Origin: Omphalotus guepiniiformis
Lineage: Eukaryota > Basidiomycota > Agaricomycetes > Agaricales > Omphalotaceae
Length of the DNA: 64,000 nucleotides
Assembly: GCA_028554645.1 (NCBI GenBank)
Contig: JAQOOI010000080.1
Span: 372,001 to 436,000, forward strand
Reading direction: 5' to 3'
A program made the position numbers and the translations under genes. Below are positions 25,560-37,431 of the stretch, in pieces. The notes under the pieces are model-generated. The model saw nothing but the letters and a program-made list of their open reading frames with translations, did not search any database and had not been told where the DNA came from. How positions within the stretch are numbered: the stretch's first letter is position 1; every line of letters begins with the position of its first letter.

Positions 25560-25860
25560 TTGATAATGAGACTGAGGTTTCTTACGATGTATGTTCTATT
25601 GCTTGTACTGGGAGCCCATCTGAAGCGTCTTTTTCTCTTTCCATCCACACTTTCATCGACGTTCACACATGATCTCAAACTATCCCACTCATCTGGAAGG
25701 GACTACTGCATCTCCAAGTTCTGACACGTTAAATTCTGTTTTTGGGAAATACACTTGCAAGCAATTTGATTCTTTAGCACCGCATACACCTAGTATACCA
25801 TCGCTGCTCTACTCTGAAGATTCAGAAGAATCTCGAAAACATCCTACCCGCAGAACCTGA
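25560..25860 (+). pseudogene. Chimeric fragment: WSC exon fused to Ser-rich gene
   Basis: 25568-25630 matches exon 7 of the WSC gene (the coding stretch for [19 protein letters not shown] near 14596). 25690-25860 matches the Ser-rich gene at 55065-56147 (its TASSPSSDTLDSILGKYTC and SMPSLYSEDS region). The two parents lie about 40 kb apart in the window, so this is a genuine mosaic. The frame is not shared across the join. Confidence 0.7.
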
Positions 25861-26050
25861 GCCCGACCAATAAGTAGTCGTAACAAACCCTATTCAACTT
25901 GCAATTGGTTGGATTGCGTGCACTGCAGCAACCCCTTTGGATTGGAATAGTAATACCGTAATCACCAATCCCGCTGATACTATGTAACTTACTATCAAGT
26001 AGTACCCAAACAACGATAAACGCCTATAATCATCGAGACATATTTTTGGT

Positions 26051-26716
26051 TTATTTGGAGAGGATGAGTAGTTCTTTGAGATACCAGTGCCTTGTGAGGG
26101 AATGTCGCAGGATGGAGGAATACGATGATACCTGGGCCACAGGTAGTGTGACCTCTACCGTGCATCCAAAGTTCAAAGAAACATTAGACTCTAGAATATA
26201 GAGATTAGGAATAGCTGTCCCTACCTCATAGTCCAGGTCCATGAGCAGATAGTCTCTGCGGGAGGTCAGAGAGAGTAATAGGTGAGCGATATCTGGAAAT
26301 TCCGGGATTAGTAACTTGAGATTATTCACCCCCAGAGTTTAACGTTCAACAATCCACTGACCATCCCGAGTATAGAGCCGTTCCTGCCTGTTCAAATTCC
26401 GAGTCCGAGTACAAGTACAAGTTGTTGAGGCACTATGGCATTGCTGGCAAAGATTCCAGTGGTTGTTATTGTTATTGTGGTTGTAGTAGCCGCCGCCATT
26501 GATAATGTTAAAAGTCCCACCGTATATCTGAAATTTTTGAGCATGTGAGAACATACTTGAGTTTACTCTTTGGACTCCTCCCAGGTTCTGAATTGGGTTT
26601 GGCAAAGTGATATTGGTGTTCGTGGGATGAGTGTTAGAGCCTTCAAGAGATGAACGAGATGAATGATTTTGAATACCACCCCGCCGGTGAGACCTCGAGT
26701 TTCGAGTCCGAGTCAT
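26051..26716 (-). CDS. GGTF-type small protein, inverted paralogue
   Basis: The ORF 26716-26339 encodes 125 aa: MTRTRNSRSHRRGG, SSMFSHAQKFQIYGGTF, then INGGGYYNHNNNNN and a Cys-rich segment ending GQWIVER. It stops at TAA, but the same frame stays open downstream for 93 codons (26329-26051: LLIPEFPDIAHLLLSLTSRR and so on), so it may once have been longer. It forms an inverted repeat of about 0.5 kb with 23475-23934. No catalytic domain; function unknown. Coding status of the distal part is doubtful. Confidence 0.5.
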
Positions 26717-26924
26717 TGTAAGGTCAGTGTGAGTGTGGGGGTAGGGATGAAAGTTGTCGTGGCCGCGTTTATGAAAGAGCTCGAGAGTGTCGAGTCATGA
26801 AGTATTTTGTTGCCCCCAGGAATCAGGATGTGCTATTTGATTTCTTTGAAGGCTTCTTGATTCGTTACGTGTGGGATATCATGATAGAAAGAAGGAAGGA
26901 AGGGAAGCAAACTTGAAACTTTAT

Positions 26925-27400
26925 CCGAGTCCGAGTCCCTGGTATGGGTACAGTCGATTCATCGATGAGCACGTGCATCCGTCGTGGTCGTCGTCGTAGA
27001 CTACCACCAGTGTCCTCGTAAACAGTAACAAATCAACAAATCCACAATAACCCTCCACGGCCCGGGATCCCGCACGTCTGTGCTAAACAACCATGAACCC
27101 TCCAAAACCCACTTTGAAACCGCGGCCAAAGCATCCTCATATCACACCTCCCTTCATCAACCGCCTACCGACTTCCACGCAGCCCCGAGAATTAACGCTT
27201 AAACACTCACAACCTCAGGAGAATGGTTAATCGAACGCAGTGAACTAGACAGGTTCAAAGGAGGGACGAATAAACTCGTGGGATGGGTGTTATTCTTGGT
27301 GAGTTCGAAATGTTTTGCGTTGGAGGGCTTCGACGAGGATGTCAATCTAGGTATGAACATGTTGGATTGATGAAGGTGCGTTACTACCAATCAACGATTC
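26925..27400. repeat. Composite repeat: inverted core plus gene remnant
   Basis: 26925-27075 is the reverse complement of the 22773-22960 repeat. 27060-27400 matches the remnant at 18893-19170 in forward orientation. The composite suggests the two halves were once a single unit. 27401-27565 has nothing definable. Confidence 0.55.
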
Positions 27401-27565
27401 CATCTCAACCTTCCTTCCTCCTTCCTCCTCTTCCTCGTTTCCTTCCTTCCTTCAGCACATCCACCCCACATACAGCTCCATACTCACTCTCATACCACAT
27501 CCCTAGACCCGTATATTCGTACCACACACTCTACTTACGACTGCGCTTGTGACTGATCTCACCCG

Positions 27566-28140
27566 CACCAGCTATCGATTCACCACGCTCCTCGGAGAGT
27601 TCTGTACCATCCCGTCTTCCAGGATTTCGAACTCGAACTATCATTTTGGCTACTTAATGCGCTGTATAATTTCGGCACGACGGTCATTGATCATTCTATG
27701 GAAGGGGGATATGATAAAGTTGGGGGTGGCCCGGGTGGGAAGTAAGTTGGTATAAGGGTGTATACTTAGTAAGTCTCGCTCCTGATGTCCATTCTTTCTT
27801 GAAAGATATTGATTACAGAAATCATAGTCAAACATGGATTATCTCGCAAAAAATCGACGAAATGGCAGTTCTAAACGACATCGAACAATTAGCGTACTCG
27901 GAATCCCGAACCCCAATCTACGAGAAAAAAAAACCCTCGAGAGAAACCGCAATATCCGGAGAATAAATTGGTGAAATCAAAGCTGCAAAGCTGTTGAGGG
28001 TAACGTCACTCGATTCCTCTCCCGCATTCATACTACGGCCTTACGTTGAAGGATTGGTAAAGTCGTGCAGGGAATATCTCAACCAGTGACGAAGCGGAGG
28101 CTTATTCGAAACCGACGGATGGTGGATGCGCCTGCTACTA
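27566..28140 (+). pseudogene. MED10 relic (all three exons, decayed)
   Basis: Exon 1-like sequence (27590-27720) still reads FELEL, NALYNFGTTVI. An acag acceptor and exon 2 start near 27820 and exon 3-like sequence follows from about 28040. Frameshifts and large changes throughout. Parent: 54257-54987. Confidence 0.75.
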
Positions 28141-28798
28141 TGTATAGTAATGAGGTCCCCCCGGGCGCTCACGAACCCTACGGTCCGTACTAAGTACTAC
28201 CGGGGGTCAATGTCGCTTGGATGGTGATTCAGCTTCAGGAGCGGTCATGTTTGAAAGGATATATGCATTAAGGGTGTGAACTGGTATGTCGATGAGACTC
28301 GGGGTAGTGTTTTAACTTCCTTTCTTCCATCTGTGGCGCCATTTCAGTGTTCATGATTTTTTTGCTATTTTAGATCACTTCAAGGGGAAGAGGGTGCGCG
28401 ATATAGCGAGCCGCCTCGACATCAACGTCCGTCGTGCGGTCGTTCGGTCGTTCTAACTTCTGGCGTGTGAGGCGATTCCCGATTTTCCTGCCGGCCAAGG
28501 TGTATACTGAAAGGAATGCCAGTGAGGCGTCCATAATCATCATACACCATTGATGCTCGGTGCATGGCTTTAACGTTTAACCTTTGTTGCGATACGAGAC
28601 TGGCAAATTCTTCAAAGTTACGTTTTGTTCGTGCCGCCTACTCGCGCCTTTGATTTTCATTAGCGTCGTTCACAAATCACGATGGGAGTGAGGAAGTATA
28701 ATGTTACGACCGGGGTGATAGTCTCAGTGGATCAGGTCCCCTGTTCATGACGCAGTATTTGTTTCCTCTCCCTTGGTAGACCAATACATCGCTAGCTA
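28141..28798. other. Duplicated spacer
   Basis: Matches 47430-47930 in the same orientation and 53760-54250 reversed, in scattered blocks (for example the ctattttagatcacttc block and the actcgcgcctttgatt block). It is the 3' flank of MED10 copies; no gene seen. Confidence 0.5.
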
Positions 28799-29396
28799 TC
28801 ACTGGAGCTTCTCATGGATGCTCAAAAGTTCACGATGAGTATCTCGTAGAGAATCGTTATCGGATTGATGAGTGTTTTTTAGGTCTATCAGTTTATCGAG
28901 ACAACTATGTAACATAATTAGTTTTGGTACAATACGAGGACGATGCCGTGATAGTTTCTTACCACAACAAAGCTTCATCAAGCCGCTTAGTTCCGATAGT
29001 ATTTGAGTTCATCTTCTTGCGGTACGACACCGGATCGCGCGTTTGCAAGTGTACGAAATCCCCAACGATGTTACATGCTGTTGTTGTCAGTTGTTGGAAT
29101 TCGGTGCTGGTATTCTAAAGGGATCGTAAGCACTTGTTAGTACTACTCAAGACAGAATTGGAGATTCGAAACAGGTGAGTATGTACCTCGCATGTGGTGA
29201 ATAGATGTAATGCACTTTCAGCGAGACCTCGGGGGGGAGTAGTAGTGGTCGTTTCGGAAGCGGTGGTATACCTAGTACTATTACAGTACTTGTTGGACCT
29301 TCTCGAGTCGTCTAGAGAGATAAGAGTGAAGATGGAGACACCTGCGATGGAGTGAGGGATTTCGGTATACGTTCGTCGGGGGCCAAAGTCTTTCAT
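28799..29396 (-). CDS. Family Y protein, truncated copy
   Basis: Exons 29396-29187, 29114-28963 and 28904-28799, phases 0 and 2; 155 aa. The start is MKDFGPRRTYTEIPHS, then AGVSIFTLISLDDS, LAESALHLFTTCE, a helical exon 2 (QQLTTTACNIVGDFVHLQ) and exon 3 (CLDKLIDLKN...LLSIHEKLQ). In the paralogues exon 3 ends CAG followed by GTACGT or GAG followed by GTATTC. Here CAG is followed by tgatag, so the donor is lost and translation stops, removing exon 4. A TATA box lies at about 29454-29462 on the minus strand. No known domain; see the 41092 entry. Confidence 0.6.
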
Positions 29397-30620
29397 GATG
29401 GGTGCTGAGCGCTGAATGACTGACTGAGTATGTCCACATTTGTGGTGGACTCTTTTTATATGGAACACTTACCCGCTTTCTCGAATGTCTTCCTGACTGA
29501 GCCATGAATGTTCCGTACATGATAACGCTAAAAAAGCATCGTGACTGCCAGCAGTCAAAGTGGGTTTTTTTTTAATTTCCTCGAAGCAAGGCATGTGGTG
29601 ATTGAGATACGCTGGTTCGTTGAACTCGTGTTCAATACAGAAATAATGTACACTGACAGCTGGGCCGGAAGTTCCGAAGGATATGTTGAATTTTGATAGT
29701 GAAGGTGTACGAAGAAGAGTTGAAGGAAGGATTATTTGGCCCTTGGGATAAGTGTAGCAAGGTATTAGATCTTGGTGGGTAGAGTTTTAAGTATATCAAG
29801 GCTGAAGCTGAAGCTTTGACAAATTTGAAGCTTTGAAGCGCTGAACTTCAAGCGCTGACGGCAGTGAGCAGAGAGGGACGAAATAGAAGAGCGTGAGAAC
29901 TACTGGAAGTTGAACGAACCCTTGAACGCTGACGTCCATCATGGTCTTTCGAGAGTTCTGACAGGCCTCGTTTCTTAATTCTATAGTAGCCACAATTCCG
30001 GAATATAAAGCGTTAGTGAGTACAGCTTTTGTTCCCAAAACATGTTTGACCCCCTGACAGCTTTTTACTTACATACAGTATACAGCGTGGCCCAACGAAC
30101 GATAACGATAATCTCGATTATCGATTTCGGAACTGGGGAATTAATCAACGTTCAACATGGATGACCCATTTTTCCAATTTTTCTTGTCAACAATTTGAGG
30201 CAGTCTGCATTGTTTCTTTGATGCATTTTGATTCCTGGAGCGTCTTGCTTGTTGAATAGCTATGACTGGGGACCTTGGGAATAGGCCTGCGTGAAACGGT
30301 GGGACGACTCAGTGCGTGAGTTTTATGTTTGACTTTTTGAATGTCGAGCGTATGGATCTTACGCCTCGTTCACAGCTCAAGCGCTCATGCATATATCCGG
30401 CATTCAATGCAAACATTCCATCTATCCATTCAATTCCCAGTGTCACTGTATTGGTGGCATGATCATTGCTGACTATGTCTTCGGAGTCCGGCCATATTTT
30501 GGCGCACTTGTCAGACGTGTTGTGTGTAATAGAATTGAGGGAATCCAGGCTTGCTCCCCGCCCTACGTAAATTTCAAACTTGCCTTGTATTCATACGGCC
30601 TGGACCGATACACTTAGCTA
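29397..30620. other. Duplicated spacer between Y and hairpin repeats
   Basis: Same order as 48888-50060; 29990-30140 also appears reversed at 45230-45390, and 30250-30420 reversed at 45000-45180. No supported gene. Confidence 0.5.
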
Positions 30621-30624
30621 CTAA

Positions 30625-32050
30625 GTAGCATGCGCAGGAACCTTCCAAGCGCTGCAGCGCCTGTTGAAGGCGCTTCAAGTTGTCGGGTGCTAGACTCGGA
30701 ATTGCCCGCCCAAACCCATTCAACGTAAATTCAACCCCTGATTGTCTGTCTTTGTTGGGAATTGGCGCGAATGAACCCTGATACAGTTCCCTGAACAGCG
30801 TGTTTTGAATGTATAATGCAGATACTGGGTAAGCCAAGCTCTCTGAAAGATTGTTCCCTCAATTTAATTTCTTTATTTTGAAGGTGTCACTATGATCATT
30901 GCAGCAATGGCTATGTCCTATTCAAAGAACTACGCATTGCTATGAACCAAGCTGGAGATATTGCCTTTTTCTAGAGCTGGAATCAAAGTGGATTGATTAC
31001 AAGATTTCTAGTGTTCGGTGGAAAATCTTCCGTCCAGTCCCGCCGCCAGTCTGGGTTTTTGTTGGCTTGATGTGGAGACGATGGATGTGTGCTTCACTGC
31101 AAGTGCTTGTCAGAGGCGTTAATCTGTCATTGAGGTATCGGCGTTATGTTTCCTAACCTACACTGACTTGTTTTGCACTGCATTGAATGCAGTAGCTTCC
31201 TAAGCGCTGAGGCGCCTGTCGGAAGCGCTAGAATTCTGGCCTGTATTCTACTAGCCCACTATAGAATCGGAACCGCGCCCAGTCCCGCCCTACGTGAATT
31301 CAATCGTGAGTGTCTGTGTTAGCAATTGGCGCAGTTGATACAGTTGACCACTTGCTGAATAGCAAAATTCAAATGTTCCATGTGGATACTGGGTGAGGAG
31401 TCAAGCTCTCTGAAACCTCCATTCTGAAGGTGCCACCATGATTGCAGGAATGTGGTGGTGGTATGTCCTATTCAAAGAAATATGCATCGGTATGACAAGT
31501 ATGAATACTAACCTGTTTTCTAGAGCTAAAATCAAAGTGGATTGATTGATAGCAAGATATTTGGCGTGAGTCGGTGTAAAACTTTCCGTCCAGTCCCGCC
31601 GCCGATGTTGGGGTTTTTTGTTGGCTTGATGTGGTGACGATGGATGTGTGCTTCACTGCAAGTACTTGTCAGAGGCGTTGATCTGTCATTGAGGTATAGG
31701 TACAATGTTTCCTTCCACTCTACATAATACCAACTGACTTGCCTTGCACTGCAATGATGTGGCCAAGGAGTACAGTGTGCAGGAGCTTCCCAAGCGCTAG
31801 CGGACAGGGCGCTTCCGACAGGCGTCGCACTAACCTACCGTGGACTCGGAATTGTGGGCCCATCCCGCCCTACGTAAATATATAGCAATTGGTGTAACTG
31901 ATAAGTACACAGCGAGATTGTTCTGCATTCAAATGTACCATGCGGCTTCCACTGGGCGAGTCAGTATTTCTCAGAGATCAATTCCTCCATTTTATGTACC
32001 ACTACGGTTGCAGCGATCTTATGTTCAGGAAAATACGCATCTCGACAGGG
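30625..32050 (+). repeat. Tandem hairpin repeat units, forward
   Basis: Three units begin at about 30630, 31196 and 31785 (spacing roughly 555-590 bp; the last is partial). Each has aagcgctg, a GCGCCT...AGGCGC-type hairpin (degraded in places), the phrase cccgccctacgtaa, a ctgggtgag block, attgcag...gtcctattcaaag and cgtccagtcccgccgcc. Inverted units are at 43390-44890 and a partial unit at 50060-50340. No ORF is shared by all units, so they are probably non-coding. Confidence 0.7.
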
Positions 32051-32148
32051 GCATCTAACGCATACTAGCTGTCTTGGGGGCAAAGCCAGTGTAAGGAGGA
32101 ACTGTGAGACGCTTTGTTGGGTTGGTCATATTTTTGAAAAAGCGGTAG

Positions 32149-32155
32149 TATAAAT
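32149..32155 (+). promoter_or_regulatory. TATA box of family X gene 1
   Basis: tataaat in the context tataaatgc, 90 nt before the ATG. The same motif precedes X2 (43304-43310, reverse) and X3 (50431-50437) at a similar distance. Confidence 0.6.
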
Positions 32156-32238
32156 GCTGCTGCCTTCTGGTGGTATTGATCCCAAAATCACTACAACCCC
32201 CTGATATAACTCCTCACAACTACTACTTGCCTACAGTA

Positions 32239-33028
32239 ATGACACCGGACGAGGATAAACGCCTGGCTGAAGCTATCAAGGAAAAACTTGAAAGTTACTC
32301 GAAGCAATCTTCCACTAGCCAAGCTCAGAGTAAGACTCAGGAACTTGCGTCTCTTGCAATGGAAAGCCTTAATGCGCTGAAGGTAGGTTTCACAACATAT
32401 TTATGGATTTGATTCAATTTGACCGGATATGTCATACTGGTAGGACATTGACCCAGTGTATAAAAAGGATGGCCAGAGGACCTATGTCAATATCAATATG
32501 CTACCCTGGAGGTTAGCCGAAGCTGTATATCTATACTTGCATACCGTCGAACAAGAGAAGACGGTATATGAGATGAGAACTGATGTTGAAAAGTTCAAAA
32601 GGTACGTAGGGTTTGAGTTTGACCTTGACATCTCTCCGAGCTTTTGGGTTCTTCTTTTAGTATTGCTAAGGATATTAAGACGTTCATGAAGGGGCTCAAA
32701 GCCAAGGACAAGAAACCTTCAAAGCCTGCAGAGACCCAGAACCCGAGTAAAGACGAGGCGGACGCAAAGAAGATGGTTGATGAGCTAGCGAAGGTGAAAT
32801 TTTCCAAGGTAAGATTACGCTCTGAAATCGTATATCCACTCTTTTCCTGACCGCTGTCCCCCCACCCACTTGGAGCAGAACGTTAAGATTGTTCAGGATG
32901 CGGTGCTTCGAATTTATGAGGGTCAGCCCCTACGTAACGGTGTGGAAGAAGTACACGTCGTCTCCCGCGATGCGTCCTCTATTACAATTGCGAAGAATGA
33001 TAGAAAGATTAGACTTACTTATATTTGA
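32239..33028 (+). CDS. Family X protein 1
   Basis: Exons 32239-32382, 32444-32601, 32661-32808 and 32879-33028; 199 aa, intron phases 0, 2, 0, all GT-AG. The start MTPDEDKRLAEAIKEKL is chosen by homology to X2 and X3. Helical exons: QELASLAMESLNALK; then WRLAEAVYLYLHT; then IAKDIKTFMKGLKAKD with a Lys-rich stretch. The C-terminal exon (VQDAVLRIYEGQPLRNG, then DASSITIAKNDRKIRLTY) is beta-prone. No known domain, signal peptide or TM helix. The helical N-terminal part plus short beta-prone tail could fit a HeLo-like or adaptor protein, which is speculation. Intact frame and splice sites. Confidence 0.7.
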
Positions 33029-33299
33029 TGTTGCGTAGAATAGATGACCGTAACGAATATGTATTTGTGTAGGTGGTACAAACGTACACAGGTCGTAATA
33101 CATAGAGTTAATATATAGTACATTGTTTAGCGAATGAAGAGTGACTAGTGACTGAGCACTGAGCGGCGGACTTATTCAGGAATAGAACAGCCACACCAGT
33201 ACAGGAAATGATCAGCAGACGTCACGCAAATCTCTTGAAACTGATAGTTGTATGGCGCATCGCATCAACAGAGCCACTGATGAAGTTCTTCCCCCCTAA

Positions 33300-35440
33300 A
33301 ACAATCTCGCTGAACGACAGAAATCACAACACAGGCTCATACCACCACTCCTCTGTCTTCCCATAACTCATACACCCCGTCCCATACGTTTTGGGAAATA
33401 CCTCCTGCAGCTTGAAATTCTCATCATAAGACGGTTTAACGGAGACAGCACTCAACCACCCCCGCTGTGCGATCAGTGCATAGAGATGCTTATCTGGAAC
33501 CAAAAGCATATTTTTGAGTTGATCCAAGCTATAACGCGGTTTCGGTTTATCCGGGAATGCAAGATGGATCTTTCGTTTTTTGCACATATTCAGTGGATGA
33601 GAAGGTAGGCGAGAGACGCTGGAGGCCAGAGTGTTCAAGAGTGGTGAGAGACGTGATACGTCTCTAATGAGTAATTGGAGGGTTTCGAGGTTGGGAAACG
33701 ATTGGGCTGTTATGCTTGTCCGAGAGACTGAATGCAGGTAAAAAGGGAAAAGTTCGTTAGCATTTAGAGTGGACATATTTAAAAAATAAAAAGTGAATCA
33801 CGCACGAGATGAATCCACGTCAAGTGTCAGGTGCACAAGAGTCTGACCTACAGAGCGGAATAATATACCGTAATCCTGCTCAGGTTCCATCGCAGACAAA
33901 GCGAGGTATCTAAGCTTCCCAATATTCACTCCACCCGCATTCAAGAGCGCATCTTCAACAAAGGCCATCACAGAGCCAAATCCTCTAATGAAGAGTCGTT
34001 CCAAACATAAGCTCCGGTCATGCGACCCTGGGATTGGAACTTCCGTTACCCCAGGAACCTTTGTACAATCTGTGTACATGGGCGGCGAAACATCATGTAG
34101 TCGCAACCTCCCCCTCCGATGAAGCTGATTTGGGCGTTCTAATGCACCATCCGGATACACCAACCCTCCTAAAGCCAATACATCCACCCCCGGGACACAA
34201 CGAGTTATCGACTGCATCAACAAATCTTGAGCGCCGTTTTCGAGCTCGAAAAATCCAGGGTAGTCATCTACAGCCAGATGCCTCAGCGTGCCAGAGACAT
34301 GAAGGAGGAATGTCGTGAAACGATACGCAGGATGAGTCGAGGGATCCTGATCATCGAACGTCATCCAGCTAAAGATACCCCATCGCAGACGGACGTAGCG
34401 TAGACTTCTAAATGGAGAACTGTGTAGTCCCTCTGGTCCGAAAGGAAGATTGATAGCTTGAAACCGTTCTTGACGTGCAGTAAAAGCATCAAAGCCTTTA
34501 TCATAGGATCGCATGGCATATGGCCATGATTCAACAACATCGTTTTGCATCTCCATGAATCCCAACCAACGAATGAAATATTCGTGGCTTGGAATTGACC
34601 TCCCTCCACCTATTCGTATACGAGAGTCGATATAAAGTCCTTTGATATAAGGAAGAACGTCAGGGATGGATGATAGGAGACGTTTCTCTCCACTTGCATA
34701 GGCTGTATGAAGCGTAGCTCGATCGTGAGCGGTGAAGGGTTCATAGAAGGAGCGGCTTCTGATGGACGTTTTACTTCTCCTTTTAAGATATTGTTCATAT
34801 TCGTCGATTTCTTGCAAGTCTTTTGGAGCTAGAGTGATGGATTTAAAGAGGTATGCGCGACACCTGGAAAGCCATCTTCTCCCGATGAAGCAAGCGTTCT
34901 TCAAGTCTTGAGGTGAGTCAGAGAGTTCATCGACGAAACGGTCAATGATCTCTTGTGGAAGGTCCTGCATGCGAGAAACGATAATGGTGGTAAGAGATTG
35001 AGAACCGTTGACACAGCTCTGACATACCGCTGCGCTGACAGGTCACGACAGGCATCAATGACTCGAGCCTCGAGGCGCTCAGTTGAGATGTGGGGGGATA
35101 GTCAACAAACTTGCTCAGAAACGTTGAGCGATGCCAGAGGCTGGGCCAGGTACGCGGATACGTTAATACAAGCAGGACTTTTCGAGGAGTACTCAGTAGA
35201 ATAGCAGTGTAAGACCAGAAGTTGAAGCGAAGATGTTTCGTTCGGCAATGAAGCCGGAGTCTTTAGTGCACCGGAAACATACCGAATTAGGAAGGACCGG
35301 CACGAATACCGGTACTGGTGCCTCATATTCGCTGGCCTTCGACCGAAGTGAATCCGAACATACGATGTTTTTCCTTTCCTTCATCTCCTGCTATTCTGCT
35401 GTCTGTTCTAAGGTTACGTCCAAGCATTGAATACCTACTT
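33300..35440 (-). repeat. Segmental duplication block B, copy 1
   Basis: The F-box gene and its upstream region match 51630-53700 in inverted orientation. Similarity ends within the CBHI promoter, about 190 bp before its ATG. Confidence 0.75.
33324..34970 (-). CDS. F-box protein, copy 1
   Basis: Exon 1 34970-33806 and exon 2 33727-33324; 522 aa. The F-box-like N-terminus is MQDLPQEIIDRFVDELSDS followed by CFIGRRWLSRCR. The rest is leucine-rich (LRYVRLRWGIFSW, LRHLAVDDYPGF, LRYLALSAMEPEQ, LVHLTLDVDSS) and ends EEWWYEPVL. The predicted role is substrate receptor of an SCF ubiquitin ligase; target unknown. The donor gtgcgt after GATTCATCTC gives the correct frame into exon 2. It has a near-identical inverted paralogue at 52013-53663. 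Divergent from the CBHI gene. Confidence 0.82.
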
Positions 35441-35563
35441 CCTTATCTTCTTGTCGGACTTATAGTCACCTGCAGCTATACTAGTCCTCGAGAAGCCCTT
35501 TTCACATTCCTCGACACTGCTCGGTGACAGCACGAACCTCCCGGAAAATATCCGTTTCTTAAG

Positions 35564-35570
35564 TATAAAA
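35564..35570 (+). promoter_or_regulatory. TATA box of CBHI gene
   Basis: tataaaa 61-67 nt upstream of the ATG at 35631. Confidence 0.6.
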
Positions 35571-35630
35571 TGAGTCTGGACAAAGCTCAAGTTCTCCATC
35601 GGTTCAATACTCAGTCGTTCACAACTGGCC

Positions 35631-37431
35631 ATGTTTCCTACAACTGCTCTTATCTCCTTCGCTTTCCTCGCTGTTGTTTACGGACAACAGATTGGGACTA
35701 GCACTGCGGAAACTCACCCTCCGCTTACCTGGGAGAAGTGCACTGGCACTGGTTCCTGCACGACTCAGTCTTCGTCCGTCGTTCTTGACTCCAACTGGCG
35801 TTGGACTCACGTCGTCGGTGGCTACACCAACTGCTACACTGGTGACGCGTGGAACGCGACGGTCTGTCCTGACGGTACTACCTGTGCTGCGAACTGCGCT
35901 CTTGATGGTGCCGACTACCCAGGTTTGTGTTCCTGACGCATTATACGCGTTGTAATGAACTCACGAATTACCTTTTGCAGGCACTTACGGAATTTCCAGT
36001 AGTGGAGATGCCCTCACGCTCAAGTTTGTGACCAGCAGCGCTCAGAAGAACGTCGGTTCCCGTGTGTACCTCATGGCCCCCGGAAGCGAGTCAGAGTATC
36101 AGATGTTCAAACCCATCAACCAGGAGTTCACTTTCGACGTTGATGTCTCTCAGCTTCCTTGCGGTCTTAACGGCGCTCTCTACTTCTCTGAGATGGACGC
36201 TGATGGTGGTTTGGTATGTTTTTTTTTTGATTCATTCGCACTTCTCTTCTCGAATCTAACAAGAGTCTTCTTTCAGTCCCGATTCCCCGGAAACAAGGCC
36301 GGTGCTCAATACGGAACTGGTTACTGTGATTCTCAATGCCCCCGAGACATCAAATTCATTGACGGAGTCGTACGTGTTCTTCTCCGTTTCATATATAACT
36401 CAGTCACTCACGAGTAACCTTCTCTAGGCCAACGTAGAAGGCTGGGAATCTGACCCTACTGACCCCAACGCCGGAACTGGTCAAATGGGTACCTGCTGTA
36501 ACGAAATGGATATCTGGGAAGCCAACTCCATCTCCGCCGCAGTCACCCCTCACCCTTGCACCGTCGACGGCCAGACCTCTTGCTCAGGAGACGACTGTTC
36601 CGCCGCAGGTTCCACTGGCGGTGTATGTGACCAATCCGGATGCGACTTCAACTCTTTCCGTATGGGCGACACCTCCTTCTACGGCCCCGGCTTGACTGTC
36701 GACACCAACTCCAAGATCACTGTCGTGACCCAGTTCATCAGCTCAGACAACACCACCTCCGGTTCGCTCGCTGCTATCCGTCGTATCTATGTCCAGAACG
36801 GAAAAGTCATCCAGAATTCGATGTCTAACATCCCTGGTGTCGATACTACTAACGAGATCACTACTGCGTTCTGCGACCAGCAGAAGACTGCTTTCGGCGA
36901 TACCAACACTTTCGAGCAGAAGGGTGGAATGGATGGTATGGGCGGAGCGTTCTCTAGGGGTATGGTTTTGGTGCTCAGTATTTGGGATGACCATGCGGCG
37001 GAGATGCTCTGGCTCGACAGTGACTACCCTACCAACAAGGATGCTACATCTCCTGGTGTCGCTCGTGGTACATGTGCAACGACTTCCGGCCAGCCCACGA
37101 CTATTGAAGTCCAGAACGCTAATGCTCAGGTTATCTTCTCCAACATCAAGTTCGGTGACATTGGCTCCACGTTCAGCTCTACTGGTACCGGTACTGGCAC
37201 TGGCACTGGAACCGGTACTGGAACTGGTACATCCACCAGCTCTGCTCCCGCTGCCACTCAGAGCAAGTACGGTCAATGGTACGTTCCCGTTCAATCATCC
37301 CTCACGGACCCTTCGCTGACACACTTTTTCTCTCGTGTTTTAGCGGTGGTATTGGCTGGGCTGGACCTACTGTCTGTGCCTCTGGCTCTGCATGCCAGTC
37401 TTCTGGCCCGTACTACAGTCAATGCTTGTAA
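35631..37431 (+). CDS. cbh1: GH7 cellobiohydrolase I with CBM1
   Basis: Exons 35631-35922, 35981-36213, 36277-36369, 36428-37278 and 37344-37431; 518 aa, all phases matching. Secreted: the signal peptide [18 protein letters not shown] is followed by mature [12 protein letters not shown]. The GH7 catalytic motif [10 protein letters not shown] carries the nucleophile Glu, the assisting Asp and the acid/base Glu. A Thr-Gly linker (about 37185-37235) joins a C-terminal CBM1 ([15 protein letters not shown] to YYSQCL) whose coding is split by the last intron. The enzyme releases cellobiose from cellulose reducing ends. Catalytic residues and disulfide cysteines look intact. It lies at the edge of a duplicated block; only its upstream region was copied. 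Confidence 0.97.

Noticed and set aside
30625..32050. CRISPR-like or coding interpretation of the hairpin repeats
   Set aside because: Units are about 0.55 kb, diverged and eukaryotic, with no short direct repeat/spacer pattern and no shared ORF.
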